From Brachypodius melanocephalos (lineage: Eukaryota; Chordata; Aves; Passeriformes; Pycnonotidae), in assembly GCA_013398615.1 (NCBI GenBank), contig VZSR01001685.1, positions 388,015 to 452,014 of the forward strand: DNA of 64,000 bases. The letters are read 5' to 3'. This document shows, in pieces, positions 1 through 14,109 of this stretch. A program made the position numbers and the translations under genes. The stretch's first letter is position 1, and the number at the start of each line of letters is the position of its first letter. Below the pieces are notes generated by a model, which was not told where the DNA came from, did not search any database, and saw nothing but the letters and a program-made list of their open reading frames with translations.

Positions 1-3000
1 TTGTTTTCTTTTCTGTCAAAACTAATAAATAAATAATTTGGGAGAGATTGTTGGTACTTCTGAGGTAATTACATCTTTTACAGTATTCCCATAAAGGCAG
101 AGTTTCCTGGTTGACTGAAAGAGAGCTTAAATGGAAATGGACCGGCTTGAAAAATCTGTTTGGGAGATATAATTATACAGTGAAATTCCTCAAGAATTTT
201 TGCTTTTATATTTAATCCAAATTTATTTTCCCACGAGAAATTAAATGCACTAATTTTGTTGGTTTGCACAAATTTTGGAGAAGCTTTATTGTCAAAGAAT
301 GCATTGTAATTGATCATTATTTCATCATAAAATTTGGTTTTTTTATAAAAAGTTCAGTGTGTTACTAAGTGACTGTTGTCAGGGTTTATATCTCCCTTGA
401 TTGATGTCATCCTATTTGACATAATTTTTGCAGTTTAAAATGCTGTATAGGTAAAAAAAATTGTTTGAACACTGGGAAGGTTCACCATTAGATTTTCCAC
501 GCTTATATTCTATAAGTCAGATTGATGTGACTGTAGATTATAATGCAATTAAACTGTGAATCTCTAAATATAAATTATAGATGCGATCTTGAGGTTGATT
601 TTGGGATACTGGTTTTTAAATTAGCTCTTATATTGTATTTTTTGTATATTGTATAATGTATTATTTATAATAAATGCTAAGCTTGATATTTTATATAGTG
701 TCTTTATTATATTCTTATTGCTAGTTCTTAGACTTCAGCAATAACACTGATAAAAACTGTTAATAAATTGCCATCTGTAATTAATGCTTTCCTAACTTGC
801 AAGAGAATGTTTATAATATGCCTCTTTACATTCTTGAAAAATTCTGTGATAACACTGCCAAAACATTTTGCAATTGTTTTCCTTTAAGCTCTGTAAATTA
901 TTTTTGTCATTTATGTTAATGCATTTTAATTCAGTAAAAAGAAGCTAACAAACTGTGAAGGGCATGAACAAGCTTTGGCAAGAAAAGTTGTGAGAAAAGT
1001 ATGAATGGGGATTTGGAGGATCAGTTTTGTGAGTGAGTGATATTATAAAATAAGGACCTTATGGATGAGGAGTTACATCTTCAGATTTTAAAAGAAGCCT
1101 GTGTTTTACACAGAGTGTGTTAATTCAAAGTGACCAAATTATAGGGCTGTCACTAAATTTCTTTTTCTGTTATCTACCTAAGACAAATCCCCTTTTTTCC
1201 TTTACTTTTGGTTAGGTTTTGAGATTTTTTAAAGAATACAGAAACAACAAATGCAAGTATTCATTCAAGTATGTCACTGTGATATGGCAAATTGCATATT
1301 GTCCTGTTTCAGAGAGTGTTCTGCAGAAAATCTATGTGTTATCCCTAGGAAATTCTCTTATTTTTAAGAAACTTTAAAGTGATTTTAGCTCTGTAGTTGT
1401 CTATTAAATTATCGATGTTTCAAATTTATCTGGAATACCTTATTGTCATCTTCTCTTCTCAAAAATGTGTATGCATTAGCTGAGAATAGAGGTGAAATGG
1501 TTGAACATTAGAAAACCATGCTGATGGACGAGGTGGCATACAAAATGAAGTGAAAATTATAAGGAACTATAATAATAGACTATAATAAATTATATTTACT
1601 ACAGAAAGTCAAAAGCACATAGGAAAATAATTCCTCTTATGTATAAAAAGAGAACAAATGGATTCTGATATGAAAATTCATGACTTAAGTAGTTATTACA
1701 TACAGGGATATTGAATGAAGCATTGTTGTTGGCAAATGGTTTTGATTTTTTTATACATAGCGTAATGCTTGAAGTAAGGGTACAAAACAATATAAAAGTG
1801 TGACACATTTTATAAATACTAGGGAAAGATAATTTTGATTTTGTATGGAAGCAGTACATGTTAGAAAAAAAGCTTTTTAAGACCTCTTAACCTGGCAATT
1901 TATACCCAGAAACAGAAAAATTATTTTGATTCACAGTTGAGAGTCTCAAATTGATTTGTCCTTAGAAATCAGTTTCATTGCTCAGAGCTGATATATTTCA
2001 AAGTACATGTAGTGTGTTGGAAATCCTGTGTCTTGAGAACTTGAAAGAAAGTCTCAATTGCCGTATTCAGCTACACAAGGGAAAAATACTGCTCCTGAAC
2101 TGAGATGTGGAAATGTGCTACACACAGACACTCAAACTCCCTCTTTACACAAAGTCAACACCTTTGCTATTCACTGTCTTGATGGCTCAATTTCACTCTT
2201 TCTGGCATATCTTATTTCTGAGAGAATTTTTTGAAAGAAAATATTCCATGAATTACAGAATAGCAAATAGAGATATGACTTTGGCACATGTATAAATAAG
2301 GTTTATGGATAGCTTCAGTTTCTGTAGACTATAGTCTGAGAGGCAAAGCTGTGCCTGAGAAGCTCTGAGATGGTCTGCAGATGTTGATTGTTCAACTTTG
2401 AAACCTGCATTATTTAGATCAGAACTGCAGTGGATCAATCACCACCTCTACTTTGACAGCCACACACAGATATTTCAACAGTTTCATTGTGTATAAAAAC
2501 TGCTAATTTTTGTGCTTTCAGTGGGCCTCCCTTGTCATTCATCTAGCCATTGAAATTCTCAAAATGAAATATCTTAATTTTTGTTTTCTTCTATATCCTT
2601 AATAAATGGTTATCACTAATAAGCTTTGAAGCTGAATTTCTGTATTGTTTTCAACCCATGCAAGCTACCAAATGAAGTTGACAGTTGTCAATGTCATGCG
2701 AATATGGTGTTGAAGAAGACAATTACTGCAATTACCAATTTAAATCTAAAATTATCTTTTTTCAGTATTCACTTAATCTCTCAGATGAAGACTGAAGTTG
2801 TGATATTATTGATTTATTTTAAATAGAAAATAACCTGCCCATACATTCTTTAGGGTATAATAGCTTAAAAATAAAGATGGTTAAAGGCAGTTTAGGTTTT
2901 GATGGACAGACTAAAACATTTTCATTTTGGTCTCTACCTCGTGAAATTTCTAACCCCCAAACTTCTAAGGGCCAGAAAAGAGAAAGGGTTTATATTAATT

Positions 3001-5214
3001 AATTTGTTTTGAATCCGCTTGTACATACCACACACTGAAAATGCAGAACATAATTTTTTAAGGAGATCTGACAGGTGAGTTATCAAACATCTTTTGCTTT
3101 ATATCCTTCATAATCTTATCAGGTAAAAAGGAGGCAAAGTTTTCAATGCAGCTTGTCCATCTTTTCAGGTACTCATCTCTCTCTGTGTATTCTCTTTAAA
3201 TTTCCTTTGTGTAGTTTATTGCACTCACTCTTCTAGACTTCTAATTTATTTATTTTCCAGGACTTGCCCAGAGGAAAAACATCAAGATGGATCTGATTTC
3301 TCCTATTAATTGTCGGAACACTAATATATAGCATAGGTGTTTTTGTTTTTGTAGAAGATAAATTGCATCCTTTTGGCCCATGGAAATACTGAAAGTATAG
3401 TAAGCTCTCACGGTACCAGATGGTTTCTAATTACTGATGCCATTGCCTGGAAGACTGTTTTTACTCACTGACAAACTCACGTTATATTTGCATTTAAATG
3501 GCTCTCAGATGTACCCAACAGCTCCTCAACACTCTCAGTAAGGATACAACTCCAGTCCTGTACAGTGCCTTCACCAAATACTGGCCAGGTGTCTGTGCAT
3601 AAACTGAGTGCACTGTGGCTCTAGTGACGTCTGGTTACCTCTTACTTCTTTCATCAGAACAGGGCTTTGTCTCCTCCCTGATAAACAAACCTCTATCTTT
3701 AACATGACTACCTCTTAAGTCTCTTTCATTATAATTTTCCCATATAGTTACTGCAGATGCTGTGTGTAAAAATCTGTTTAAAACAAGGGAAAAATCCATT
3801 TGTTTTGGTAAAGCTTTCATCACAGTACTGCTGAAGTAGAGTCATTATTGCATTTCATCTAAATTTGACTGAAATATGGTTCAAAAATAAATTCTAATCA
3901 GTGCAGATTGACTTGACAGAATAGATTGCACGAAACTCCACTTTGCATTAAAGGTGTTTGTGTTGCTGTGTTGTGTTGCTGTGAAATCTGTGCAGGCAAA
4001 AATTTGTTTGGAGGATGTCATGCAGAAGAAAAAGATATATTAAAAGATAGATTAGATAACAAACATGATCTCCTCAAACTTGTACACTACTGATCACTGA
4101 CATATGGAAAACATTCATTGAATGCTGTTTCAAGGTTTATGATCTGAATTTGACTATTCTAAGGTTTGATTTTTTTTTCTGATTTCTATGATTTAATGAA
4201 CGTGATAGTGGGTTTACATGATTTTATCATATTCATACAAAAACAATCCTTAAAACTTTTCCAAATATAGCTGTTTAATTTGTTTACAAATTTATTGTAA
4301 AAGTTTTTAAAGTATTTAATTTTATCATTAGAATTCATAAAGATGAGAAAAATATTAAGTCTTTTTAGTTCCATTATCATGGGTAATGGCATGTCCTATC
4401 AATTCTGAAAGCTCATTCTTTTAATTTCTGTTTCAGTCACTGGCCATGTGTCTGTCTTTTTTGGCTTATATATTGTTGCTGTTGAATAACTGTTGTCAGC
4501 AAAGAGCAGTGCTGTATTATCATCACCTCAAATTCAATGGCAAGATGTACAATGAACAGTTTTCATGACCTGTAGAGGAGGTGAGCATGTTTTGATGTCA
4601 AAGGAATTGCAAGATGGGTAATTATATATTGAATATATTTTAGTGTTATAATATATATATATATATTTAGTTTAGGCTTTTAGCCCACATAATGGGGAGC
4701 TTTTCTGGGGCACTCTCTTGGTCTTGCTGAAGTCAATGTTAAAAGCCTCAGAAAGCTCAGATTTCATCCCAAGTTCCTTCGTTCACTGCAAATGGAAAGG
4801 TAAAAGTTAGTGACAGCTCTTCCATATTGCTCCGCTTGTTTTGAGGGTAGGGGTTTGAAATTAGCCAAATATGAATGCAGACAGCTGGGACAGGACTGTT
4901 TTTATGAGTGTTCAAGAATGAATCATATTCTGGATCAGGAAAACTAGCTACCAGGATTTTCACCACCCGCACCTTTAAAAGAAATGCATAATTTGCAGAG
5001 GCACACTATTGCATTGGTGGCAGTAATCCTACAGCTGTCACTTCACATGACAAAGGATGGAGGCCCTGCAGCAGCTGACAGTGATGGGAATTTTTTCTCT
5101 AACTTCAATGTGATTCTGGAATGAAATATGGTCCCACATACAGTTTACCTATATCTGGTTTTGCTCGGTTCCCCTTGCAGCCTGTAGGAAGGTATAGGCT
5201 TCTCTAGAGAGTGA

Positions 5215-5375
5215 TTCATTCCATCCAAAGACAACGGTAAAGATGTGGAGGGTGATTCACCCAAACTATTTCCTTCCATCCACTTGGAGAAGAATGACAA
5301 ATATAGACAGGTCAATGACTAATATAGACAGGTCAAATAACCTGATCTCTAATAAATTGCTTAAACAGGATCTTC
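5215..5375 (+). repeat. Diverged direct repeat, copy 1
   Basis: This shares a recognisable order of words with 6265-6420: CATTC..TCCAA, GTGGA.GGTGAT.CACC, AAACTATTT.CTTCCATCCAC, AATATAGACA and GATCTCTAATAA. Inside copy 1 the segment containing AATATAGACAGGTCAA is itself duplicated in tandem. It could be a local duplication or two insertions of one old interspersed repeat. Confidence 0.65.
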
Positions 5376-5991
5376 AAAATATCATGATAAAAAAATCTTG
5401 ACAGATCTAAATATAACAGGCAAAAATAAGTTTAAATTTAGTTTTAAGGCCAACCTTCAAATTTTCTTCAAATTTTCCAGATGGACAGGAGAGAATGATG
5501 AAAATAATTTTCCTTGTTAGGTCTTGGCTCCTATGTAAGGTGCTTCCTACAGTGCAGGCTGTTTTCTCTTCCAGTAGCGTTTTTAAAACCATCTGTATAA
5601 ACAGGAGCTGTCAAGGGCAAAACTCCACTGGTGTCTACCAGACAAGCTGGGCAGACATATGCTCAATAATGCTGGGGGGATATAAATGCAAACATTATCC
5701 CTCCTGCTGTCTGTGAAGCCAACAGGCCTCAGAATATACATAAAATGATGGTTTACTTAACATGTCGGTGTGACTTGCTTGATTCTAACAAAAAATTAAT
5801 TTTTTTGTCAGACCTGTGATGTCCCCTTTAGGGACATACACTTCTATAGTGATACTGTAGTAGAAAACATTTGTAATTGATCCTGACTAAAGCTACACCT
5901 AATTTCCAGTGCTGTTGCAAAGACCCTGCCCTGGGAAAGGAGAGGACATTCTTGTAGGTAAGTATGTTATGATGGCTAAATAGAGAAAAGA

Positions 5992-6092
5992 AAAGCTGCT
6001 GTAGACACCAGAAACAGGTCTTGCATCAGGAAAATATCTAAGTCCAGCAAGATATTTTCCTGATGCAGGACCTTTCATCTGCAGACAGCCTT
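5992..6092 (+). other. Long imperfect inverted repeat / RNA hairpin candidate
   Basis: The core arms are 6017-6039 and 6050-6072, 23 bases each. They are perfectly complementary except for one U-G wobble on the + strand, and are separated by a 10-base loop (6040-6049). Looser complementarity continues outward to about 5992 on the left and 6092 on the right, for example AGCTG-CTG facing CAGACAGCC. A + strand transcript would fold into a stem-loop of about 100 nt. It could be a miRNA-like precursor, the remnant of an inverted-repeat transposon, or a chance local inversion. No family is recognised. Confidence 0.6.
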
Positions 6093-6264
6093 GGCAGGGC
6101 TTGGTGCTGGGCTCAGAGGCATTCAGATGAGTGGAGCAGCCCTTCTCTTTGGAACTCACAGCAAAGAAGAGCATTCACTGGGGTTGTTCTGCTGAAAGAG
6201 AACCAAAATTAAACAATCCTTTCCACACATTAGGATTCTGTCCTGCTGAGGGACACTTTCGCTT

Positions 6265-6420
6265 GCATTCTGTCCAAGGTCAAGTGAAGAAGTGGTGGAA
6301 GGTGGAAGGTGATGCACCTAAACTATTTTCTTCCATCCACATGGGGGATGAAAAACATTACTAATATAGACAAATCAAGTAATTAGATCTCTAATAAGTC
6401 TTCTAAATGGGATGGTCTAT
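6265..6420 (+). repeat. Diverged direct repeat, copy 2
   Basis: Partner of 5215-5375, in the same orientation about 1.05 kb downstream. It contains GTGGAAGGTGATGCACC, TTCTTCCATCCAC, CTAATATAGACA and GATCTCTAATAAG. The long hairpin at about 5992-6092 lies between the two copies. Confidence 0.65.
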
Positions 6421-7088
6421 AAATTCTTATAGGGACATTTGCCTCCATAATTTTTGACCATATAAAATCTCTTTCTTCTAGACTATTACTACTAAGACCA
6501 ATTCAATTAGAAGTGACATGAATTCCTCAGTCATAAGACAACATGCCAGTTGGGCATGAAGGTTTCAAGTTTTGAGAACTGTAAAGCATATCTGGGGAAA
6601 AGAAACTAAACTTCTGAAAAATCTTTACCAAAATTAAGTCTTGAATGACTTAAATCTGATTTGCATGGCAAGAATAGAAATTTCCCATTTTGGAGAAGTT
6701 TGGTTGTTTAGCTGTCGTTTGTGTTGTTTCCTGTTTATTTGATTAGTTTACTTTCTCAGATGGCTGGTCCATTGCACACTCTCTGAGACATTAGTTTATA
6801 AATTTTCAGAGTTTTGACATTTAACTGATTCAGAACAGCAACACACTGAATGCTTCACAGTGTTTTTAGTTTAATAATAATTACCTTAAGCCTAGAAATA
6901 AAAAAGTAATTTGTATTTAAAACTCAAAAGGAATAAAAAAATAGTGGAAGAGGATGGTTGTTATTTCAGCTTTAAGAACAAACTTTAAGTACAAACCTCT
7001 GCTTTTGATACCTTTATATGTATTTCTTTCTCATATGGAAAAAAATATTGCAGAAGATATTTCTAGATTTTTATGAAATGGACCAATA

Positions 7089-7188
7089 NNNNNNNNNNNN
7101 NNNNNNNNNNNNNNNNNNNNNNNNNNNNNNNNNNNNNNNNNNNNNNNNNNNNNNNNNNNNNNNNNNNNNNNNNNNNNNNNNNNNNNNN
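7089..7188. other. Assembly gap (100 N)
   Basis: Exactly 100 N in AT-rich non-coding DNA, followed on the right by a T-rich run. The apparent frame spanning it has no meaning. Confidence 0.98.
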
Positions 7189-9612
7189 TTTTTGTTTTTT
7201 AAACTTATTAGTCAATTCTTTTTAAATTTGAGGAATTCAACCAGTGGAGCAACATAACATTTTTTATATAATGAAGAAAGAACTATGTCTTTATATGAAG
7301 GATAAAAGGGTATGACTGGTGTGTAAATTAACCAACAAGAAAACCACACTCTAATCCATTTATTCATTTAAATACCTTTGACTTCTGGACTTGTTTTGAA
7401 TCAGAAGTAATTGCTACTGTCTTATATAATTAAAATAATAAATCCTTTTGCTTCATAGAATTGTTCAGTAAATCCAAATCCTCTTTCAAAGCTGAAGGAT
7501 GATTTCATTTGCTTTAAGGAATCACCTCCTAGCAGAACTTAATCTCTATATGTGTACATACATATTCAATCTTGTTTGTTACAGAATTTCTCTGTTGCCT
7601 CTGTCGTAATTACTGCTTTAGTGAGATCCATGTTTGGGAACAGCACTGTGGCCAGGAGAGAAGATGGAGAAAACCTTGTGCATATCTGATAACTGTGAAT
7701 TTATGGAAAGCTCTCTCAGTATGATTTTTAAAAGCTTATTGAACAAATGAACACTCACCTGTACTCAGTAAATTGCATCTGTGTAATAGTGAAATTTAAA
7801 ATTGTCCGCAGTTATCAGGTAAAGAAATGGTAAATTTCTTATCAGGTAAATCTGAAAAACTATGAGCAAAACTTTTGTCATATAAAGCAACAGTTCTTGG
7901 AAGGAGTCTATATACCTGAATTTAAACACAGAATCATAATAATAATAGAATTCTGAGAAGGTTGGTTTCCTTTAAAGTTAGTTATTCATTTTCCTTTTGA
8001 TACAGTATGATCATCTACAGTAATGAAATCCTTAAAAGAGTATGGTCACTGTCATTACTGATGACAGCATTCAAGATGGGACATTTGAGCATCAATATGT
8101 CTCCCTGTTGTTAATTATTTAAAGCTATTGTCTCTATGACGACCTTTCCATGGATATGGAGCTATAATATGCAGTGCTGAGCCACGTTGTTAAAAACCAT
8201 TTTATTGCTTGTCTCTTTATGCCTCCTACTGAGGACATAAAGTTAGTCCTTGCCATCTGAAAATAAACAATTTTATTAGTAATGGAACTGCCAAGAACAT
8301 GACAGGGCTCCCTGGAGTTTTGTCAAAGAAATGTCAATTTGATCAATACTGTGGAAGCTGAAAGCTCTATAAAAATAAGGCAAAGTAGGACAAAGCACAC
8401 TTGCCACATGAAAAGAAAAAACTGAAGTTTCAGGAACAGTTCTCTTGAGATAAACATCTTCATATATGCAAATTTACAATTTAGATTCAGCCGCCAAAAT
8501 GGAGGGTATGTGTAAATTAGATGATTTTGTATGCACTAGACTTTCACAAACATCCTAACATTCTACTCCCAGAGGAGTAAATTCAGGTGTCACATGTCAA
8601 TCTACTACTACCACCATTGTCCTAATTTATCAATTTACACCCATACTTTCAAACAAATTTAAATAAACAACTAAAGAAAATATTATAAAGGGAATCAAAG
8701 GAACCAGATCAGACTACACAGATGCCAGGTTCTGTGAGATGATCTTGCCACTTGTTCCTGACAATTTTGATGGTAATTTTGTGCTAAATTAACTCAAACA
8801 GATAGCTTAAACCTATTATTGATCAATGTTCAGCATAGGTGCAGAAAAGTTATTGAATCAGAAGTTAGTATAGCTCTATTTAACTAGAATATAATTCATC
8901 ATGCATGAGTAATACACAGGGACACTGAGTTAAAATCTGTGATGACTTATAAATTGTATGTTTTCAACGAAATCTGAAAAACTGTTTAAAAATAAATGGC
9001 ATTAATTAAGTGCTCTTTTTTGTGTTCTATTATTTCAGGTTAGTGAAGAATCTAGTTGGTGTTCTAGATGGATCAACAAAACTAGCAAAAATTCCTCACC
9101 AAAAAAACAAATACTAATAGAAAACATTTAAAGGATTTCAGATACTCGTTCTCTCTCAATAAACACTTTCTTGAACCATTCAGTACAAGAAAGAGCCTTT
9201 TGCAAATATTAAAAGCAATGAGATACCATCTAGCAGAAGGGAAACATGGCTATTCTTAATGATAATAATATAAATAAAATTCCTAAGAAATAATTTTGAT
9301 CCTCCAAAGAGTTGAAAATGCATATTGTATAGAATGTTCAGCTTTAAATGAGGAAGATGTAATGAGGATTCACTCCTTTCTGATTCAATACTGAGCTTGT
9401 CAAAGGCAGCTGTTATATTCATTGGCTGGGCTGTTATTCATGTGCCATATCTCAGTACATAAGCATTTTCAGAGCCAAGACCTGTGTTATAACTCATCTA
9501 ATTGTAGCATCATATGGAGAGCAAAAAATGAAGAACTGCTATTTGGATTTTTCTGGACACCTTTGTAAAAAAATCTTCGTCACAGGATCTGAAGAGATAG
9601 ATACAGGCATAG

Positions 9613-9649
<37 letters not shown>

Positions 9650-12600
9650 TAAATGCACATATGCATGATGACATTTTCATACCAATTCTCTCATTGCTCT
9701 GTACAAGGTATAATTTCTTCCCCCAAGATGGAGGGGGTTAAATGAAACTGTCACTCCTTGTGTGCTTTAGATAGGAAATGTTCCTCCCACCATCATATGG
9801 GCCAGAGAAATGAGCTTGCATTATCCTGCCATGGAGTTCATTAAAAATCTTTTACTGCCTTATCTTTTGCGAACAGCTGGCTGGTAAAAGATGCATATTG
9901 AATTTATTGAGCTCATTCATATTTCAAAACATGTTTATATCTGACAGTGAGCAGTTTTGATAACATCCCTCTTATATTTTACATCAACAGTATTAACTAC
10001 AATTCATGTTGTTCATTTGCTATTAGAAGTAACAGATGGTACACAAAACTGGTTTTTTTCTGCAACATAAAGCATCTACTATTGATATTAAATGTGTTTC
10101 TGCTCTGAAAAGTGGCTTTCATAAAATGCACGTTTTGGAATTTGCATTTATCACTTCTTGATGAGTCTTGGATGAAATAAACTCTTTTTTATAACTTACA
10201 CATTGGATTTTGCCACTGCTTGCAAGTTTGAGTGGTTGGTAAGAATAAACCTGGTTTTAATGGTACCAAAATCCTTAAAGTAAAATGGATTTTCAATGAG
10301 GATGTATGTACCAATTTTGTTCATATTATACATTCAGACACAGATTCTAGCTCAGTCCCCAGACCTATATTAGCTTTACCAAATAAAGGCACACCAAAAT
10401 AAAAATATGCAAACCAGAACACGACTAGATTTCCTCTTAGACCAGCCACCTAAACTCTAGAAGTATTTTTGACAGCTTAATCAGGTCTACACCAGCCCAC
10501 AGCTGGAATTGCTGTCACACTGTCTGTCACTGCTCAGAAAGAACCGTGGGCTGCTGGTGTTTGCCTCAGAGGTATCTAATACTTAGGCAGATCATGTGGC
10601 CTTTGTCCAATAGGGCAGATGTGGTTTCCTTGTGCCAAGATAATACAGATCATTATGAAAAAATGTTGTTTCTCATTGCTGCCTATGTCAGGATTATTTT
10701 CTAAGATTTCTGTTTTGATTGGGCAGCTTTGATTAATCTCTTATTGTGAAGTAACAGGAGCTGCTGAGAGATGCTATCTTACAGCTCTTTCTGTTTTCCT
10801 AACTCCTATTCTCTAATAGCATGGTGGTACAGATGCATCTTGCATGAGCTTAACTGGATGGTTTACATCCTAGAAAAACATTTAAATTATGGACAGCTGT
10901 AATACAGATAAAATAAAATTTGGCATATTTTGGTTAGAAAATCAGGCAATAATTACATGATGGTATAGAGGTTGTAAGGACATAGAGATTCAATAGGCAA
11001 TGGATACCTTATCTTTTTAAGATCTTTTCTCTCAGTCTTCCTCAACTTGAGCAAGAGGGAAGACATTTTATTGATGCTTTTAATTTTATTTGAATTCTGA
11101 CAAAGCAGCATTAAGAAATTCCTTACTTCTCTGTGTTGGGATGCAATGCTGCAGAATTCTTCCTAGTTACTTGTCTTCTTTAAAGATCGCAAATAAAAGC
11201 ATAAGAGAGAGTGTTAAAAAGAATCCCGAGTTGTACTTAAAGTCAGGAAACACTGAAAAAGTCCTGCGGTATTTGGTGTTTTACAAAGGATAACAGAGAC
11301 ACCTATTGGCAAAGAAAAGGAACTTGTTTAAACACAGCCAGATAAAACTCCTTTCAGGGAAATTCGAGGTAATGTGAGTTATGTCTCAACCAAATTTTCC
11401 TTTTGATATTGTAGTCTGCATATAATATAGATGAATGCAGAAAGGACAGGAATTTATGCACTGGAAAATAACTGGTGATAGCTGTTCCCTGATTGTTCAT
11501 TTCATTCAAAGTTCTCACCTCCAAGCAATCAATTCTAATTTTAAAATCCTTTCCTTGTCTTCTGACAAATACCACTGCAATAATGCTTGTTTAGTGGTTG
11601 GAGAGAAATATGGTTTTGATTTATTTAAAAAGATAAAACAATGAAAATATAACGCTTTGCCAGAATTTCAGCTTCATTGGGTAGGTTCGATACAAGGTGA
11701 GACAGTCAAAGGATGTGAAGGAACATGTTCTGACAATTTTCTTAAAAAGAAAGCGTTGAAAGGGAACCACCCATTTCATCCGTCTTCTTTGTAAAACTGT
11801 CATGCAAATGTAAATCAATTGACAACTGAAAATGAGGTTTCTCATGCCCATCAGGAGACAAAGATCAAATTCAAACAAGCACATCAGGTGCACACATAAA
11901 GCAGATATAGACTGCACCTGAAACACGACACAGTTGGAGTACCTGCCTCGCTAAGGAAGTGCTGACTGTGTTTGTTGTGCTTGGCTGGCATCAAGCACAT
12001 CAAAATCACAGTGATACAATTGAGGTGAAATCTTGAAATTATGTGATTGCTGGGTACAATAAAAAGAATGGAAACAGGCAAAGACACCTTACAATCTTTA
12101 CAAAAACCCCATGGAGTTATAGACGTGTGTAAAACATGCTGGACTTTTGCATTATAAAAGAAAGGAGTGCATGGACAGTCTCCAATGAGTTTAAGTTATT
12201 GGTTTGCACAAGAGAAGAAAAACTCATGGTTAGCTGTTGCTGATTCCTCAGCAGCCTTGCAATGCCTCCTCTTTACGAAGAACTTCAAGTCTCTGGTTTG
12301 CCAAGATAAATTTTCTGTCCAATTCATACAATGGCATCAAGTCCCATGGTGTTTATTACATGGAAACACTTGAGTCAAGAGACAATGAGTGTTTCAAATA
12401 AAAATTTGAACAGGAAGCCTTGCATGGAGAGATCCTGTATGAAATAAACACACCTAAGCCTAGAGGTATCTATTGACTCAATCCTAACCTCATCCCTAGC
12501 TTTAATCACAGCCATGCAGCCCCTGCCAGACCAACACAAAGATGGCTGGCCCTGCAGATTCCTGCCTTAAATACATTCTAGTGTCCATCCTACAAAATGC

Positions 12601-14100
12601 TGTAGCTAGCATTATCAGATGTCTGGCACAAAGAGATCAAAAAACCAAAACCTCATTCTCATAGATATCATATGGTGGAAAGAGATTGAACTAGGCTGCG
12701 CTTATTGTATCTTGCCATGAAACTTAACAAGAGGTTTAATAGGTTTTGAGTAATAGTAAAATAGTTGGATTGACCTGGTGTATCTTCCAGAAAATAACTT
12801 TTGCATCTCTATTTCTTAGAAGCACATGCCTACAAAAACTTAAAAACAACAAATGATTCCTGTGTCCAATGACCCACAGGGGAGAGAGACTGAGCAACTC
12901 TCATGCATGGCATACAATGCCCTGTGTTCAAATATTTTCACTAACTTTATTTTGCTCTAGATCTGTCAGCTGGATGAAAAGTTACTTTATTCATAGGCAT
13001 GCAGAAAAAGGATTGCAGGTTTCATCCAAAAAAGATTTCATTTTTTCTTTTTTATGTGTGGATTGTTATATTTTTGATCTTCATCTTCTCTACACTCAAA
13101 ATTAAATTCAGTAAATAATTGCTGACATGACGGAAAAGGGTAATTTCTAAATAACTGTTGTAACTACAGCTGAGATCTGCATTCAGTATAAACACTATAT
13201 CCACCCCTGAAGAAAATGTGAAATAAAAAAGTAAAATCAAAAATGACAAACAGCACATTAAATTTCCCTTACCAAACGAAAAAAAATAGACATGTGTATT
13301 CATGGGGGGAATGAGGGAAGAAAGACCTGAGGACAACTGACAGACATTAAGAAAGACTATTACCAACCTTGAAAGTCTTAGCTGGCAGTTCCAGAACTCT
13401 CCCTCTCAACTTAATTGACTATAAAGACCACATACTGCGTGAATAGACTTTAAAATTCCTGTTCTGAGGCAATTTCAAACCACTGCTGTGGTAAGCTGCA
13501 GTGCAGAACACATGGAAACTTCTCAGAATAATATATATTGATGTAAATACAAAATGAATATTGCATAGTATTTAATGCTGCCAGAGATTAAATTATATTG
13601 TAAATATTTAAAGGAAGAGCAATTAATTTTTTAGATTTAGTTTTAATTAGAATTAGGGATTTTTTAAAAAATCATCCTTAAACTGTTCAATCAGTATCTG
13701 AATTACCCTGCTAAATAAATAAGCTGTTTTCCAGTTCCTCTTTGTCCTGAGGAGGAAGGCAGCAAGATTAAAATCTCAGCCTTAAATTCTGTACCTTTAA
13801 CCAATGTGAAGGTTAGCACAATCTTTGTAAATAAAATTTGAAGAGCTTATCTGGTGGCAGAGAGGGTTTAGGGTAAATGAGGACATTCACATTCTATCTT
13901 CAGGTAAAGAAGAGGATGTTGTTTCTTTTCCACCATTAGAAATTATTCATAGAGCATTTTTCAGGTATACCTGATCCAAATGAAAGTAGTGCTGGCTTTG
14001 GCAGGACTTGTTCTGTGCAATCTTGTCACTGTTCCTTTGTTGGGTGTCACTACACGAAAAGAGAATGAAGACAAAACTGAGGAATACCCCCAGCCCTCAA
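7189..14100. other. AT-rich intergenic DNA, no gene recognised
   Basis: Only short frames (about 104 codons or fewer) with no recognisable protein features. It contains a (GATA)9 microsatellite at 9614-9649. No transposon match was noticed. Confidence 0.75.
9614..9649. repeat. (GATA)9 microsatellite
   Basis: Nine uninterrupted GATA units. Confidence 0.97.
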
Positions 14101-14109
14101 AAGTGATAA

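Larger units (their letters stand above)
1..7088. other. AT-rich intergenic DNA, no gene recognised
   Basis: No open frame over about 90 codons is found and none of the short ones is recognisable. No CR1 or LTR match was noticed. Local structures are an (AT)8 tract at 4651-4666, a pair of diverged direct repeats (5215-5375 and 6265-6420) and a long hairpin at about 5992-6092, listed separately. Confidence 0.8.

Noticed and set aside
9614..9649. Regular tandem spacing considered as a CRISPR-like array
   Set aside because: It is a plain tetranucleotide microsatellite without spacers, and the sequence is from a vertebrate.
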